A stretch of 64,000 nt of DNA from Chitinophagaceae bacterium (lineage in GTDB: Bacteria; Bacteroidota; Bacteroidia; Chitinophagales; Chitinophagaceae), in NCBI GenBank assembly GCA_947488765.1, contig CANLAE010000010.1, positions 1 through 64,000 of the forward strand. Reading direction: 5' to 3'. This document shows, piece by piece, positions 52,669-62,346 of this stretch (position 1 is its first letter; each line of letters begins with the position of its first letter). The notes below the pieces were generated by a model that had not been told where the DNA came from, did not search any database, and saw only the letters and a list, made by a program, of their open reading frames with translations. A program made the translations under genes and the position numbers.

Positions 52669-52902
52669 TTATTTGCCTTCTAACACATTAAATATCTCCG
52701 GAACTGTTACAGATAAGGAATTTGATATTTTGTAAACGTGATAAATGCTTGTATTAATTTTTCCCAATTCTATTCTGCTCAACTGAGTATATTCCATACC
52801 TGCATCAAAAGCAAGTTGCTCCATACTTAAGCCTTTGCTAAGGCGTAGTTCACGGATTTTTATCCCAACTTTTTTTGATACATCTTTTTTATTGAGTTCC
52901 AT
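52669..52902 (-). CDS. Small XRE-family HTH regulator
   Basis: 77-aa DNA-binding protein from the ATG at 52902 (a longer frame to 52932 adds ten residues that do not look family-like). The helix-turn-helix is at about 13-65: KIRELRLSKGLSMEQLAFDAG, then TQLSRIELGKINTS. Its size resembles stand-alone controller proteins of restriction-modification systems, but no such genes are adjacent. The target is unknown. It is preceded by AT-rich sequence (52933-53134) with nothing else recognisable. Confidence 0.85.
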   Translation of the reverse strand: MELNKKDVSKKVGIKIRELRLSKGLSMEQLAFDAGMEYTQLSRIELGKINTSIYHVYKISNSLSVTVPEIFNVLEGK

Positions 52903-53134
52903 CGTGTAAAAATGTATGAATAAAAGTTGCAATGCAATAGCAGATTTGACACATATTACTACTTTATATTTTTATTAAATAAAATAGTGACGCCTCAAAT
53001 TATTAGATGAAAAAAATATCAGGAAGGATAAATTGAATTGAGATGATACGTATTTTATATTAAACTACAATATAGTGTATTTTAATATAAAGTTGTTTAA
53101 AATTGAAGAAGTTTTTTAAGTAAAAAAATTTGAA

Positions 53135-55972
53135 TTACAAAAACTTACCTGTCCAACTTTCTTTTACTTTTTTCAAATCTTTTGGAATGCCAGCAAATAC
53201 TAGATTTCCTCCAGCATCACCGGCTTCTGCACCAAGATCAATTACCCAATCTGCTGTTTTGATAACATCGGTATTGTGTTCGATTACAATTAGTGAATGT
53301 CCTTGTTCTATCAATGCATGAAATGAAGCCAATAATTTGTTGATATCATGAAAATGAAGCCCTGTTGTAGGTTCATCAAAAATGAACAAGATGTGGCCAC
53401 GACCTTTCCCTCTTCCCAAAAACGAAGCAAGCTTTACACGTTGGGCTTCTCCACCGGAAAGTGTATCGGAACTTTGTCCTAATTTAATATAGCCCAAACC
53501 CACATCCTGCAATGGTTGTATGGCTGTTACTATTTGTTTGCTTTCCTTATGTTCGCCGAAAAATGCAATGGCATCATCTACACTCATTTCCAAAATATCA
53601 TGAATATTTTTATGGTGCAGTTGCACATCGAGTACTTCTTCTTTAAATCTTTTTCCATTACATACATCACACGTTAAATGCACATCTGCCAAAAACTGCA
53701 TTTCAATAATTTGTTCTCCTTCTCCTTTACATGCATCACATCTGCCGCCATCTACATTAAAAGAAAAATGTTTTGGTTGAAACCCACGAAGCTTACTCAG
53801 CGGATGTTTGGAATAAACATCTCTTATTTCATCATAAGCTTTAATGTAGGTAACAGGATTACTTCTTGAAGATTTACCAATTGGATTTTGATCAATCATT
53901 TCTATTTGAGTAATCGTATCTATATCGCCAGTAATTGCTTTATTAAAACCAACTTTATCTGCAAACTCACCTTTAAGCTTTTGTAATGCAGGATACAAAA
54001 TTTGTTTTACTAAAGTTGTTTTGCCACTGCCGCTTACACCCGTTACAACACACAATACATTGAGTGGAAATGTAACTGTAATATCTTTTAAATTATTTTG
54101 TCTTGCACCTTGTACAACAATACTTTTATTCCATTTTCTGGTTTGTTTTGGCACTTCAATATGCAATGCACCAGATAAATATTTTCCTGTTAAACTTTTT
54201 GGGTTTGCAATCAATTCCTGATAATTACCCGCTGCAACAACTTCGCCTCCTAAATGAGATGCAAAAGGACCCATATCAATAATGTAATCAGCTTCCTTCA
54301 TCATCATTTCATCATGTTCTACCACCACTACTGTATTGCCCAGATCTCGCAAATCTTTCAATACTTTAATTAAGCGTTCGGTATCTCTACTATGCAAGCC
54401 AATACTTGGTTCATCTAATATGTATAATGAATTGGTAAGGTTAGAACCTAAACTTCGAGTAAGTTGTATTCTCTGGCTTTCACCTCCGCTTAAACTATTA
54501 GCCAAACGGTTGAGTGTTAAATAGCCCAAACCCACATCTACCAAAGTTTGCAAACGTTGATGTATTTCAATTAATATCCTTTTAGCAACAGCAGAATCAT
54601 GCTCACTTAACTTCAAATTATGGAACCAGTTTTGTAGATCTTTGGTTTGCATTTCACACAAATGACCAATGTGTTTATTTTCAATTTGTACATACAAAGC
54701 TTCCTTGCGTAAGCGATAACCTTTGCATTCTGTACAAGTTGTTCTGCCTCGGTAACGGCTTAATAAAACACGGTATTGAACCTTATATAAATTGGATTCA
54801 ACTTCTTTGAAAAAATCATGAATACCCAATGCGTTTCCAATGCCATGCCATAGCTGCTGGTATTGCAGTTCAGACAAATCAACAATCGGTTTATGAATTG
54901 GAAATCCTTTTGCATTTTTGATAAACTGTTCCTTCCACCAAATTAATTTTTCACCTTTCCAAGGAGCTATGGCACCTTCATATAAACTGAGTCTTTTATC
55001 AGGAATTACCAATGTTTCATCAATGCCTAAAACCTGACTAAAACCTTCGCAGGTAGGGCATGCACCAAATGGATTATTGAATGAAAATAAATTGGGAACA
55101 GGTTCTTCAAACAGAATTCCATCTAACTCAAATTTATTGCTGAAGTGCAGCATTTTAGCACCATCCAACTCAATAAACAAAGCCCCATCTCCTTCATAAA
55201 ACGCAGTGCCGACAGAATCACTCAATCGGTGCAAATCATCTTCATCAAAGGCTTTTACCACAATACGATCTACAACTGTATATGAAATACCGGTATTAAA
55301 TTTTGTTACCAATTCCTGATCAGTCAATTCAAGCAGCGCTTCTATTCTTTCATGTTCCAATGATGATTTGTTTGTTTTATTTGGAATTGCAATACGTGCA
55401 AAACCTTTTTGCATCAATATGTTCAGATCTTCTTTAATAGCACGTTTTACATGTTGCTTAAATGGTGTAAGTATAATTATTTTAGTCCCTTCTTTACAAT
55501 GTTGAATGGCATTGATAACATCAGCAACATCATCTTTCTTTACCAACTTTCCACTTATAGGAGAAATTGTTTTTCCAACCCTTGCAAACAACAAACGTAG
55601 ATAATCATATATTTCTGTCATACTGCCAACAGTACTTCTTGGTGTACGGGTGATTACTTTTTGTTCGATAGCAATTGCAGGGCATAACCCTTTGATATAA
55701 TCTACATCCGGTTTTACCATACGTGCCATAAACTGACGAGCGTAAGCACTAAGGCTTTCAGCGTAGCGCCTTTGTCCTTCAGCAAAAAGAGTATCAATCG
55801 TTAATGATGATTTACCACTTCCACTTACACCTGTTACTACAATAAATTTGTTGCGAGGGAAATCAACTGTTACATTTTTTAGATTATGTGTTCTTGCTCC
55901 ATGAACACTAATCGTATCAGATGGAGATGTTTTGGTTGTATTTATAGAAGTTTGCTTTACTGCTTTTGACAT
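53135..55972 (-). CDS. uvrA: UvrABC system protein A
   Basis: 945-aa DNA-damage sensor ATPase of nucleotide excision repair. It has two ABC modules: the first with GVSGSGKSSLTIDTLFAEGQ, the second with GVSGSGKTTLVKQ, signature LSGGEAQRVKLA and Walker B IFDEPTTGLH. Zinc modules are CPTCEGF, CTECKGY and the CDACKGEGEQ...CDVCNGKRF pair. Length and order are normal. Monocistronic, divergent from the ECF sigma gene. Confidence 0.97.
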   Translation of the reverse strand: MSKAVKQTSINTTKTSPSDTISVHGARTHNLKNVTVDFPRNKFIVVTGVSGSGKSSLTIDTLFAEGQRRYAESLSAYARQFMARMVKPDVDYIKGLCPAIAIEQKVITRTPRSTVGSMTEIYDYLRLLFARVGKTISPISGKLVKKDDVADVINAIQHCKEGTKIIILTPFKQHVKRAIKEDLNILMQKGFARIAIPNKTNKSSLEHERIEALLELTDQELVTKFNTGISYTVVDRIVVKAFDEDDLHRLSDSVGTAFYEGDGALFIELDGAKMLHFSNKFELDGILFEEPVPNLFSFNNPFGACPTCEGFSQVLGIDETLVIPDKRLSLYEGAIAPWKGEKLIWWKEQFIKNAKGFPIHKPIVDLSELQYQQLWHGIGNALGIHDFFKEVESNLYKVQYRVLLSRYRGRTTCTECKGYRLRKEALYVQIENKHIGHLCEMQTKDLQNWFHNLKLSEHDSAVAKRILIEIHQRLQTLVDVGLGYLTLNRLANSLSGGESQRIQLTRSLGSNLTNSLYILDEPSIGLHSRDTERLIKVLKDLRDLGNTVVVVEHDEMMMKEADYIIDMGPFASHLGGEVVAAGNYQELIANPKSLTGKYLSGALHIEVPKQTRKWNKSIVVQGARQNNLKDITVTFPLNVLCVVTGVSGSGKTTLVKQILYPALQKLKGEFADKVGFNKAITGDIDTITQIEMIDQNPIGKSSRSNPVTYIKAYDEIRDVYSKHPLSKLRGFQPKHFSFNVDGGRCDACKGEGEQIIEMQFLADVHLTCDVCNGKRFKEEVLDVQLHHKNIHDILEMSVDDAIAFFGEHKESKQIVTAIQPLQDVGLGYIKLGQSSDTLSGGEAQRVKLASFLGRGKGRGHILFIFDEPTTGLHFHDINKLLASFHALIEQGHSLIVIEHNTDVIKTADWVIDLGAEAGDAGGNLVFAGIPKDLKKVKESWTGKFL

Positions 55973-56147
55973 ATCGTAACAAAGTAAACATAAAATTGTG
56001 TGTAAGGTTTATAAAACACTAAAAAAATAGAAGTGAAATAAAAGTCTTCTATTAAATTTTAGCATTTTGATAGCAAAAAAAATAATGTAAATAATAAAAT
56101 CGCTATAATATCATTTTATATTTATGATGCACATAAAAAAATAGTCT

Positions 56148-56729
56148 ATGAATACCTTCATTCAAAGCACAGATACTGCATTAATTAAAAGATTTCAGGA
56201 AGGTAATAACGATGCGCTTGAAACTTTAATTCGACGTCATGAAGAAAAAATTTTTTCTTCTATTTTTTTTCTTGTGAAAGATGAATATCTGGCAGAAGAT
56301 TTGTTTCAGGATGTTTTTATTAAAATTATAGATAAATTAAGAAAGAAACAATACAACGAAGAAGGGAAATTTTTACCGTGGGCATTAAGAATAAGCCATA
56401 ATTTATGTATAGATTATTTCAGAAAAATAAAACGCACACCTACTATAACCACAAGTGATAACAGAGATATTTTTGAAGTCATTAATGTAGTAGCAGATAG
56501 TCCGGAAGTAGAGTTGATGCGTAAACAAAGTCACCAATTGGTAACTACTATGTTACAATCTTTACCCGAAGAGCAGCGTGAAGTAATTGTATTAAGATTT
56601 ATTGCCGGATTGAATTTTAAAGATATTTCAAAAGTGACAAATTGCAGTATCAATACTGCATTGGGAAGAATGCGTTATGGATTAATTAATTTAAGAAAAT
56701 TGATGATTGAAAAAGAGATCGCATTGTAA
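56148..56729 (+). CDS. ECF (RpoE-type) RNA polymerase sigma factor
   Basis: 193-aa sigma-70 family factor. Region 2 (about 22-85) has IFFLVKDEYLAEDLFQDVFI; region 4 (about 130-190) has MLQSLPEEQREVIVLRFIAG and FKDISKVTNCSINTALGRM. No anti-sigma factor gene is adjacent: the next gene is convergent. It may be controlled by an unlinked factor or by its own synthesis. Role unknown. Confidence 0.9.
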   Translation: MNTFIQSTDTALIKRFQEGNNDALETLIRRHEEKIFSSIFFLVKDEYLAEDLFQDVFIKIIDKLRKKQYNEEGKFLPWALRISHNLCIDYFRKIKRTPTITTSDNRDIFEVINVVADSPEVELMRKQSHQLVTTMLQSLPEEQREVIVLRFIAGLNFKDISKVTNCSINTALGRMRYGLINLRKLMIEKEIAL

Positions 56730-56741
56730 CCATGCACTTTA

Positions 56742-57893
56742 TTATTTTTTATAGCTGATTCTATAAATTACTCCTGCATAATCATCGCTTACCAACAACG
56801 CTCCATCGGGTGCAATAATACAATCGACAGGCCTTCCATTCACTTTTTCACCAGGCTGTAAAAAGCCCTCTGCAAAAGGCTTGTAGCTGATTACTTTATT
56901 TCCATCTAAGGTTGCAACACCAATTTTATAACCTGATTTTTTACTTCTGTTCCAACTTCCATGTTCGCAAATAAAAATATTGTTTTTATAAGATGCGGGG
57001 AACATTGTTCCGGTATAAAACTTCAATCCTAAAGGTGCAACATGGGGTCCGATTTTTAAAGCAGGCGGTGTATAATCTGTTATATTTTTCCCTTTCCCAA
57101 ATTCAGGATCTAAGATATCGCCTTGATGCACATAAGGAAACCCAAAATGCATTCCTTTTGCAGGGGCATAATTCAACTCACAAAAAGGAATATCATCGCC
57201 CATTAAATCTCTTCCGTTATCTGTAAACCACATTTCTTTTGTTTCGGGATGCCAGGTAAATCCAACTGTATTTCGTACACCTTTTGCAATAATTTCTCTG
57301 CCCGATCCATCCGGATTAATTCTCGTAATCGTTGCAAAAATGGAGTCTTTTTCATCGCATACATTACACGGAGCACCTACCGGAACATATAATTTTCCAT
57401 CAGGACCAAATGCAATATATTTCCATCCATGGTGTTTTTTATCGGGATATTTATCTGTAATTAAAACAGGTGTTGGAGGGTTGCTCAACTTATCTTCAAT
57501 ATTGTCGTATCGATAAATTTTATCCAATGCACTTACAAACAAACTCCCATCTTTAAATGCAACTCCATTTGGCATTACCAAATCCTGAGCAATCGTATAA
57601 ACAGAATCTACTTTGCCATCATTATTTACATCTACAACGGCATATACATTATCCTCACGGCTATTGCCAACAAACAATGTACCCTTTGCACCCCAACACA
57701 TACTTCTTGCATTAGAAACTTCAGCATAAACACTGACAGCAAAGCCTTCGGGCAATTTTATTTTATCGAGGTTGTATTTTTTATACAATGCCTGATCTTT
57801 TTCTGCAGCATTTATTTGTTTGTCTTTTGGTGTTTGACAACTTGCATTTGTTAGCATGATGCTAAGTGAAACTAAAAATAAAAATCTGGTCAT
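56742..57893 (-). CDS. PQQ-dependent sugar dehydrogenase-like beta-propeller lipoprotein
   Basis: 383-aa exported protein with lipobox NASC (Cys19) and a six-bladed propeller of the soluble glucose dehydrogenase/sorbosone dehydrogenase family. Segments ARSMCWGAKGTLFVGN, HHGWKYIAFGPDGKLYVPVG, GVRNTVGFTWHPETKEMWF and SDDYAGVIYRISY are family-like. A CNVC pair is near residue 175. PQQ use is family inference. It is convergent with the sigma factor gene and followed by the epimerase gene upstream. Confidence 0.85.
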   Translation of the reverse strand: MTRFLFLVSLSIMLTNASCQTPKDKQINAAEKDQALYKKYNLDKIKLPEGFAVSVYAEVSNARSMCWGAKGTLFVGNSREDNVYAVVDVNNDGKVDSVYTIAQDLVMPNGVAFKDGSLFVSALDKIYRYDNIEDKLSNPPTPVLITDKYPDKKHHGWKYIAFGPDGKLYVPVGAPCNVCDEKDSIFATITRINPDGSGREIIAKGVRNTVGFTWHPETKEMWFTDNGRDLMGDDIPFCELNYAPAKGMHFGFPYVHQGDILDPEFGKGKNITDYTPPALKIGPHVAPLGLKFYTGTMFPASYKNNIFICEHGSWNRSKKSGYKIGVATLDGNKVISYKPFAEGFLQPGEKVNGRPVDCIIAPDGALLVSDDYAGVIYRISYKK

Positions 57894-57921
57894 ACAATAC
57901 TGTTAAAAAAATTAATTATTG

Positions 57922-58332
57922 TTATTCGATGGTTCTGATTTCCTGACACAATTCAATCAAAACGCCGTTAGTATTTTTTGGATGCAAAAAGCAAACTAAC
58001 TTATTATCAGCTCCTTGCTTTGGCTTTTCATTTAACAAAACAAATCCTTCACTTTGCAATCTATTCATTTCATCTATAATATTCTCCACTTCAAAAGCGA
58101 TATGATGCATTCCTTCACCTTTTTTTTCAATGAATGTAGCAATAACCCCTTCTTCTGTAGTGCTTTGTAACAATTCAATTTTGGTATCGCCTTGCGAAAA
58201 AAAAGCGGTGTTTACATTTTCACTTTCTACTTGCTCCATTTTATAACATTTTGTATTGAGTAAAGATTCAAAAAGTGGTATGCTTTTTGAAAAATCTTTT
58301 ACTGCAATACCAATATGCTCAACTTTTACCAT
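57922..58332 (-). CDS. mce: Methylmalonyl-CoA epimerase
   Basis: 136-aa metal-dependent VOC-fold epimerase interconverting D- and L-methylmalonyl-CoA in propionate metabolism. Metal ligands: H5 (VEHIGIAVKD), the Glu in TKIELLQ, H77 (GMHHIAFEV; approximate) and the Glu in VLIELCQE. The start ATG at 58332 fits the family; the longer frame to 58389 adds a non-family stretch. The mutase genes are not in the window. Confidence 0.9.
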   Translation of the reverse strand: MVKVEHIGIAVKDFSKSIPLFESLLNTKCYKMEQVESENVNTAFFSQGDTKIELLQSTTEEGVIATFIEKKGEGMHHIAFEVENIIDEMNRLQSEGFVLLNEKPKQGADNKLVCFLHPKNTNGVLIELCQEIRTIE

Positions 58333-58408
58333 TATAATTTGTTTAAAGTTTGTGTTTCGATATATGGAATTTGAAAATTTAGTATTCAAATTTATAGCTC
58401 TGAACTAG

Positions 58409-58416
58409 TATTTTTG
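58409..58416 (+). promoter_or_regulatory. TAnnTTTG (-7) promoter element for iscS
   Basis: TATTTTTG followed by C, an exact match, 36 nt before the ATG at 58453. Confidence 0.5.
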
Positions 58417-58452
58417 CTAACTGTTAATAATAAAAAACAATAAAGCCTTTTT

Positions 58453-59670
58453 ATGTTGAAATTGCCTATCTATTTAGATAATAATGCTACTACGCCAATG
58501 GACCCTAGAGTTTTGGAAACAATGCTTCCTTATTTTACCCAACATTTTGGGAATGCAGCAAGCAGAAACCACCCTTTTGGATGGCAAGCGGAAGAAGCTG
58601 TTGATTATGCAAGAGAACAAGTAGCGAAATTGATAGGAGCAGATCCTAAAGAAATCATCTTCACCAGCGGTGCAACTGAAGGAGATAATTTAGGAATCAA
58701 AGGAGTATTTGAAATGTATGCAAGCAAGGGCAATCACATTATCACTGCCACTACCGAACACAAAGCTGTTTTAGATACTTGTAAGCACATTGAGAAATTA
58801 GGTGGAGAAGTTACCTACTTGGAAGTTAAAGCAAATGGATTAATTGATTTGCAAGAGTTAGAAGCTGCAATTAAACCAACAACTATTTTAATTTCTATTA
58901 TGTACGCCAACAATGAAATTGGTGTGGTACAACCGGTACAGGAAATTACAGCAATCGCAAGAAAACATGGGATTCTTTTCTTTACAGATGCTACACAAGC
59001 TGTTGGAAAAATACCTGTTGATGTAAATAAAGATGGTATTGATTTAATGACATTTACCGGACATAAAATGTATGGTCCTAAAGGAATTGGAGCATTATAT
59101 GTTCGTCGTAAAAACCCACGTGTAAAAGTAACTGCACAAATGGATGGCGGCGGTCATGAAAGAGGTATGAGAAGCGGGACATTGAATGTTCCGGGCATAG
59201 TAGGTTTTGGTAAAGCATGTGAATTATGTCGTTTAGAAATGGAAGCAGACACAACGCGTATTTCTGTATTGAGAGATAAATTAGAAACGGAATTGATGAA
59301 ACTGGAAGAGGCATATATCAATGGAACCACAGAAGCACGTTTGCCACATGTAACCAATATTTCTTTCAAACATGTGGAAGGTGAAGGTTTGTTGATGGGC
59401 TTTAATAAAAACATTGCATTGAGTTCGGGGTCTGCCTGTACATCTGCATCATTAGAACCAAGTTACGTTTTAAAAGCATTGGGCTTGGGTGATGATTTGG
59501 CACATAGTTCATTACGTTTTGGATTGAGTCGCTTTACAACAGAAGAAGAAGTTGATTACACAATTAAAGCAATCAGCGAAACAGTATTAAAGTTGAGAGA
59601 CATGAGTCCTTTGTGGGAAATGTACAAAGAAGGAATTGACTTGAATAGCATTGAATGGGCACATCATTAA
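58453..59670 (+). CDS. iscS: Cysteine desulfurase IscS
   Basis: 405-aa PLP enzyme that supplies sulfur for iron-sulfur clusters and tRNA thiolation. [21 protein letters not shown] opens it; the PLP lysine is in [24 protein letters not shown] is the Asp/Gln site and the sulfur-accepting Cys is in [17 protein letters not shown] on the mobile loop. It is followed 142 nt later by iscU and then iscA, a three-gene ISC set. Confidence 0.96.
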   Translation: MLKLPIYLDNNATTPMDPRVLETMLPYFTQHFGNAASRNHPFGWQAEEAVDYAREQVAKLIGADPKEIIFTSGATEGDNLGIKGVFEMYASKGNHIITATTEHKAVLDTCKHIEKLGGEVTYLEVKANGLIDLQELEAAIKPTTILISIMYANNEIGVVQPVQEITAIARKHGILFFTDATQAVGKIPVDVNKDGIDLMTFTGHKMYGPKGIGALYVRRKNPRVKVTAQMDGGGHERGMRSGTLNVPGIVGFGKACELCRLEMEADTTRISVLRDKLETELMKLEEAYINGTTEARLPHVTNISFKHVEGEGLLMGFNKNIALSSGSACTSASLEPSYVLKALGLGDDLAHSSLRFGLSRFTTEEEVDYTIKAISETVLKLRDMSPLWEMYKEGIDLNSIEWAHH

Positions 59671-59812
59671 TAATGTTGAATGAAAAAACATTATTCTAGA
59701 AAAGTCTTTTCAATTTCGATAAGTATTAAATATTTAACTTCAGAATTAAGTAAAAAACACGATTTTAGCTGATCAAATATCATTAAACACTTAACATTTA
59801 AAATTATATACA

Positions 59813-60232
59813 ATGGCATATTCAGAAAAAGTAATTGATCATTATAGCAATCCAAAAAATGTTGGAACATTAGATAAAGCAAGTAAAAATGTTGGAACAG
59901 GATTGGTAGGTGCACCGGAATGTGGTGATGTAATGCGTTTACAAATTGAAGTAGATGAAACGACAGGAATAATTAAAGACGCAAAGTTCAAAACTTTTGG
60001 ATGTGGCTCTGCAATTGCATCTTCATCATTGGCAACCGAGTGGTTAAAAGGAAAATCTGTTGATCAAGCAATTGCTATAGACAATATGGATATTGTTGAA
60101 GAATTAAATTTACCTCCGGTAAAAATCCATTGTTCTGTTTTAGCAGAAGATGCTATCAAAGCAGCAATCAATGATTACCGCAGTAAAAATGGTTTAGAGC
60201 AATTGGTATTTGAAGAAAAAGGGGTTCATTAA
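59813..60232 (+). CDS. iscU: Iron-sulfur cluster assembly scaffold IscU
   Basis: 139-aa scaffold protein. The three cluster Cys are in GAPECGDVMRLQ, KTFGCGSAIASSSL and VKIHCSVLAEDAIKAA; the Asp between the first Cys and VM (CGDVM) is the usual fourth site. The LPPVKIHC motif is the HscA recognition site, which suggests an HscA-type chaperone exists elsewhere in the genome. It sits between iscS and the IscA gene. Confidence 0.96.
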   Translation: MAYSEKVIDHYSNPKNVGTLDKASKNVGTGLVGAPECGDVMRLQIEVDETTGIIKDAKFKTFGCGSAIASSSLATEWLKGKSVDQAIAIDNMDIVEELNLPPVKIHCSVLAEDAIKAAINDYRSKNGLEQLVFEEKGVH

Positions 60233-60286
60233 TATTTTGATTTTTTACCAAATTGATCATTAAAATATTAACTAGGATAATAAACT

Positions 60287-60637
60287 ATGACAGCAACTGA
60301 AAATGCAATATACGTTAGTGACAAAGCGAAAGCCAAAGTGATTAAACTTATGGAAGAAGCAGGTGTTACAAATGACCCATCCTACTTTTTACGTGTAGGT
60401 GTTGTAGGTGGCGGATGCAGCGGATTGAGCTACAAATTGGATTTTGATAATGAGCAAAAGCCCATGGATCAGGTGTTTGAAGATAATGGCGTAAAAGTAG
60501 TTACCGATTTAAAAAGTTTTTTATACCTGGTAAATACTGAACTGGATTTCAGTGATGGATTAAACGGCAAAGGATTTTATTTCAACAATCCCAATGCAAG
60601 CAGAAGCTGCGGTTGTGGTGAAAGTTTTGCAGTATAA
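60287..60637 (+). CDS. IscA/ErpA-type iron-sulfur cluster carrier
   Basis: 116-aa A-type carrier. Cluster Cys are in GVVGGGCSGLSYKLDF and the C-terminal SCGCGESF. It follows iscU by 54 nt, so it is the IscA of this set, although ErpA is equally possible by sequence alone. A terminator follows 21 nt downstream. Confidence 0.92.
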   Translation: MTATENAIYVSDKAKAKVIKLMEEAGVTNDPSYFLRVGVVGGGCSGLSYKLDFDNEQKPMDQVFEDNGVKVVTDLKSFLYLVNTELDFSDGLNGKGFYFNNPNASRSCGCGESFAV

Positions 60638-60657
60638 AAACATAAAATATTTTTTAC

Positions 60658-60690
60658 AAAAAAGGCGTTGAAAATTTCAACGCCTTTTTA
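60658..60690. terminator. Terminator after the isc gene set
   Basis: Inverted repeat AAAAAAGGCGTTGAAA / TTTCAACGCCTTTTT, ending in T on the plus strand and preceded by A-run for the convergent LolA-like gene. Confidence 0.85.
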
Positions 60691-60712
60691 ATATTTCATA
60701 GTTTCAACGAAA

Positions 60713-61411
60713 TTATTTTTTAAAAATAGCATCATCAATTCCTTTATTGATAGAATAATTTTTATAGATAATTTCAACTTTACCTTTCTTATTTTTCATT
60801 TTATCCCTTGTAGCTTTATCCTCATCATCAAATTCTAATGTAACACCTTTTGGCATTTTGTAATCTTTGGTATTAAAGCCGAAAACTACTTTATCGGGCA
60901 AGCCATAATTACTGTATTTGCCATAGCTCATTTCAATTTCATAAGTCCCATTTTCTTTAGTAGTGGTTATAGCTTTACAAATAACAAGATTTGCTTCATC
61001 TATATACATGGTTGTAATTACTACATCGCTGTTTTCGTTGCGGGGTAATAATTTCACCTTCTTTGTTTTAATGCCATTTAGCATTTCTTCTCCCGCAGGA
61101 ATTACATCAAAATCATTGGTAGAAACAATGCTGCTCATGTTTACAGTAACGCCACCTTTTGGTAAAATAGAAATTCCACCATCACGCTTTAACTTAAATT
61201 GATTGGGTTTTTTATAATAAATTTTCACTTGCCCAACAGGAGCTTTGATAAAACTGACATCAGTTTTCATTGTTCCATCAGCAACATAATCTTTTACAAC
61301 ATCCAATTTTACTTTTACTTTTTGAACTAATGCAGCAACATCTTGTGCATGAATTATTGTTGTAAAAAACAAACTGATTACTACTGAAAATATTTTAATT
61401 ACTCTATTCAT
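60713..61411 (-). CDS. LolA-like outer-membrane lipoprotein carrier
   Basis: 232-aa periplasmic protein with a signal peptide (residues 5-22, ending IHAQ). It has the LolA/LolB-type fold pattern: KDYVADGTMKTDVSFIKAPV, then YYKKPNQFKLKRDGG, later strand pairs and a C-terminal IIYKNYSINKGIDDAIFK. It likely binds a lipid or lipoprotein tail. It is 21 nt downstream of the ABC permease gene in the same operon, suggesting that the pair passes a lipidic cargo to it. Confidence 0.75.
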   Translation of the reverse strand: MNRVIKIFSVVISLFFTTIIHAQDVAALVQKVKVKLDVVKDYVADGTMKTDVSFIKAPVGQVKIYYKKPNQFKLKRDGGISILPKGGVTVNMSSIVSTNDFDVIPAGEEMLNGIKTKKVKLLPRNENSDVVITTMYIDEANLVICKAITTTKENGTYEIEMSYGKYSNYGLPDKVVFGFNTKDYKMPKGVTLEFDDEDKATRDKMKNKKGKVEIIYKNYSINKGIDDAIFKK

Positions 61412-61432
61412 AAAATCTTGTGATTAATGCAA

Positions 61433-62308
61433 CTAACTCAAAACATCTTTTTTCTTAAATACATATAATGAAGCGCCAACAAATAAAAATATGTGAACGG
61501 CAAGTATGGTAACACTTCTTACAATTCTTTCAGGATGTTCAATTGTACCTTTAATAGTGGCATTGTTTTCATCTACTTTAATATCAAAAAACTCTTTCCA
61601 GGAAACCATGTGCGTAGTAAATAAATAAGGTTTAACAAGGTTAAACAATGGAATACTCATGGTACTTAAAATGGTAAAAAATATAATTACACTCATCGTT
61701 GCAACAATTGGACCAATAGAGTTTTCGGCAAATTGAGAAAGGAAAAAGCCAAGCGCTGCAACGGTTGTCATTGCTAAGGCTGCGAAGCCAAATGCCCCAA
61801 AATATCTCCAGAAAATATCATCTTGTTGCAGTTGTACTACATAACTATTTTTTAATAACAACATATCTCCCGTTCCAAAAATAAACATGCTTACAAACAA
61901 TGCTAGTATCGCAAGCCAAATCAATAAAGCTATTGTATAAATAGTGGCTGCTAAAAATTTAGCCATAATAAAATTAAATCTGCTTACCGGCTTTGTAAGT
62001 AAAAACCTAAGCGTTCCACCATTTGCTTCGCCACTAATCATATCTGCTGCAATCAATGCAATTAAAAGCGGGACATGTACTAATAATAATTGTAATAAAA
62101 TATAGCATACAAAATAACCATTCAATGTATTTCCATCAATGCTGAAGCTATTTTTAAAATCAGCCATTACAAAATCTGCGTATTCTTTACCATCTACTTT
62201 TAAGCCAAGTTGTACAATTGCTATGAGTGATGTAATTGCTGCAAAAGCAATATACGTTCTTGGTCGGCGAAATATTTTATACAATTCAATTTGCAATAAT
62301 GTCCACAT
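61433..62308 (-). CDS. ABC-2 type transporter permease
   Basis: 291-aa inner-membrane permease with six hydrophobic segments (first at about 18-38, last at about 265-285). The sequence GEANGGTLRFLLTKPVSRFNF is the ABC-2 coupling region. It lies 38 nt after the ATPase gene. With the LolA-like gene downstream, it forms an ATPase-permease-carrier operon. Confidence 0.9.
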   Translation of the reverse strand: MWTLLQIELYKIFRRPRTYIAFAAITSLIAIVQLGLKVDGKEYADFVMADFKNSFSIDGNTLNGYFVCYILLQLLLVHVPLLIALIAADMISGEANGGTLRFLLTKPVSRFNFIMAKFLAATIYTIALLIWLAILALFVSMFIFGTGDMLLLKNSYVVQLQQDDIFWRYFGAFGFAALAMTTVAALGFFLSQFAENSIGPIVATMSVIIFFTILSTMSIPLFNLVKPYLFTTHMVSWKEFFDIKVDENNATIKGTIEHPERIVRSVTILAVHIFLFVGASLYVFKKKDVLS

Positions 62309-62346
62309 GATGTTCCTTTCTTTTCGAGTGATTGAAGTATTATATG

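Noticed and set aside
52669-52902. Restriction-modification system around the XRE gene
   Set aside because: No methyltransferase or endonuclease motif was found in the neighbouring genes.
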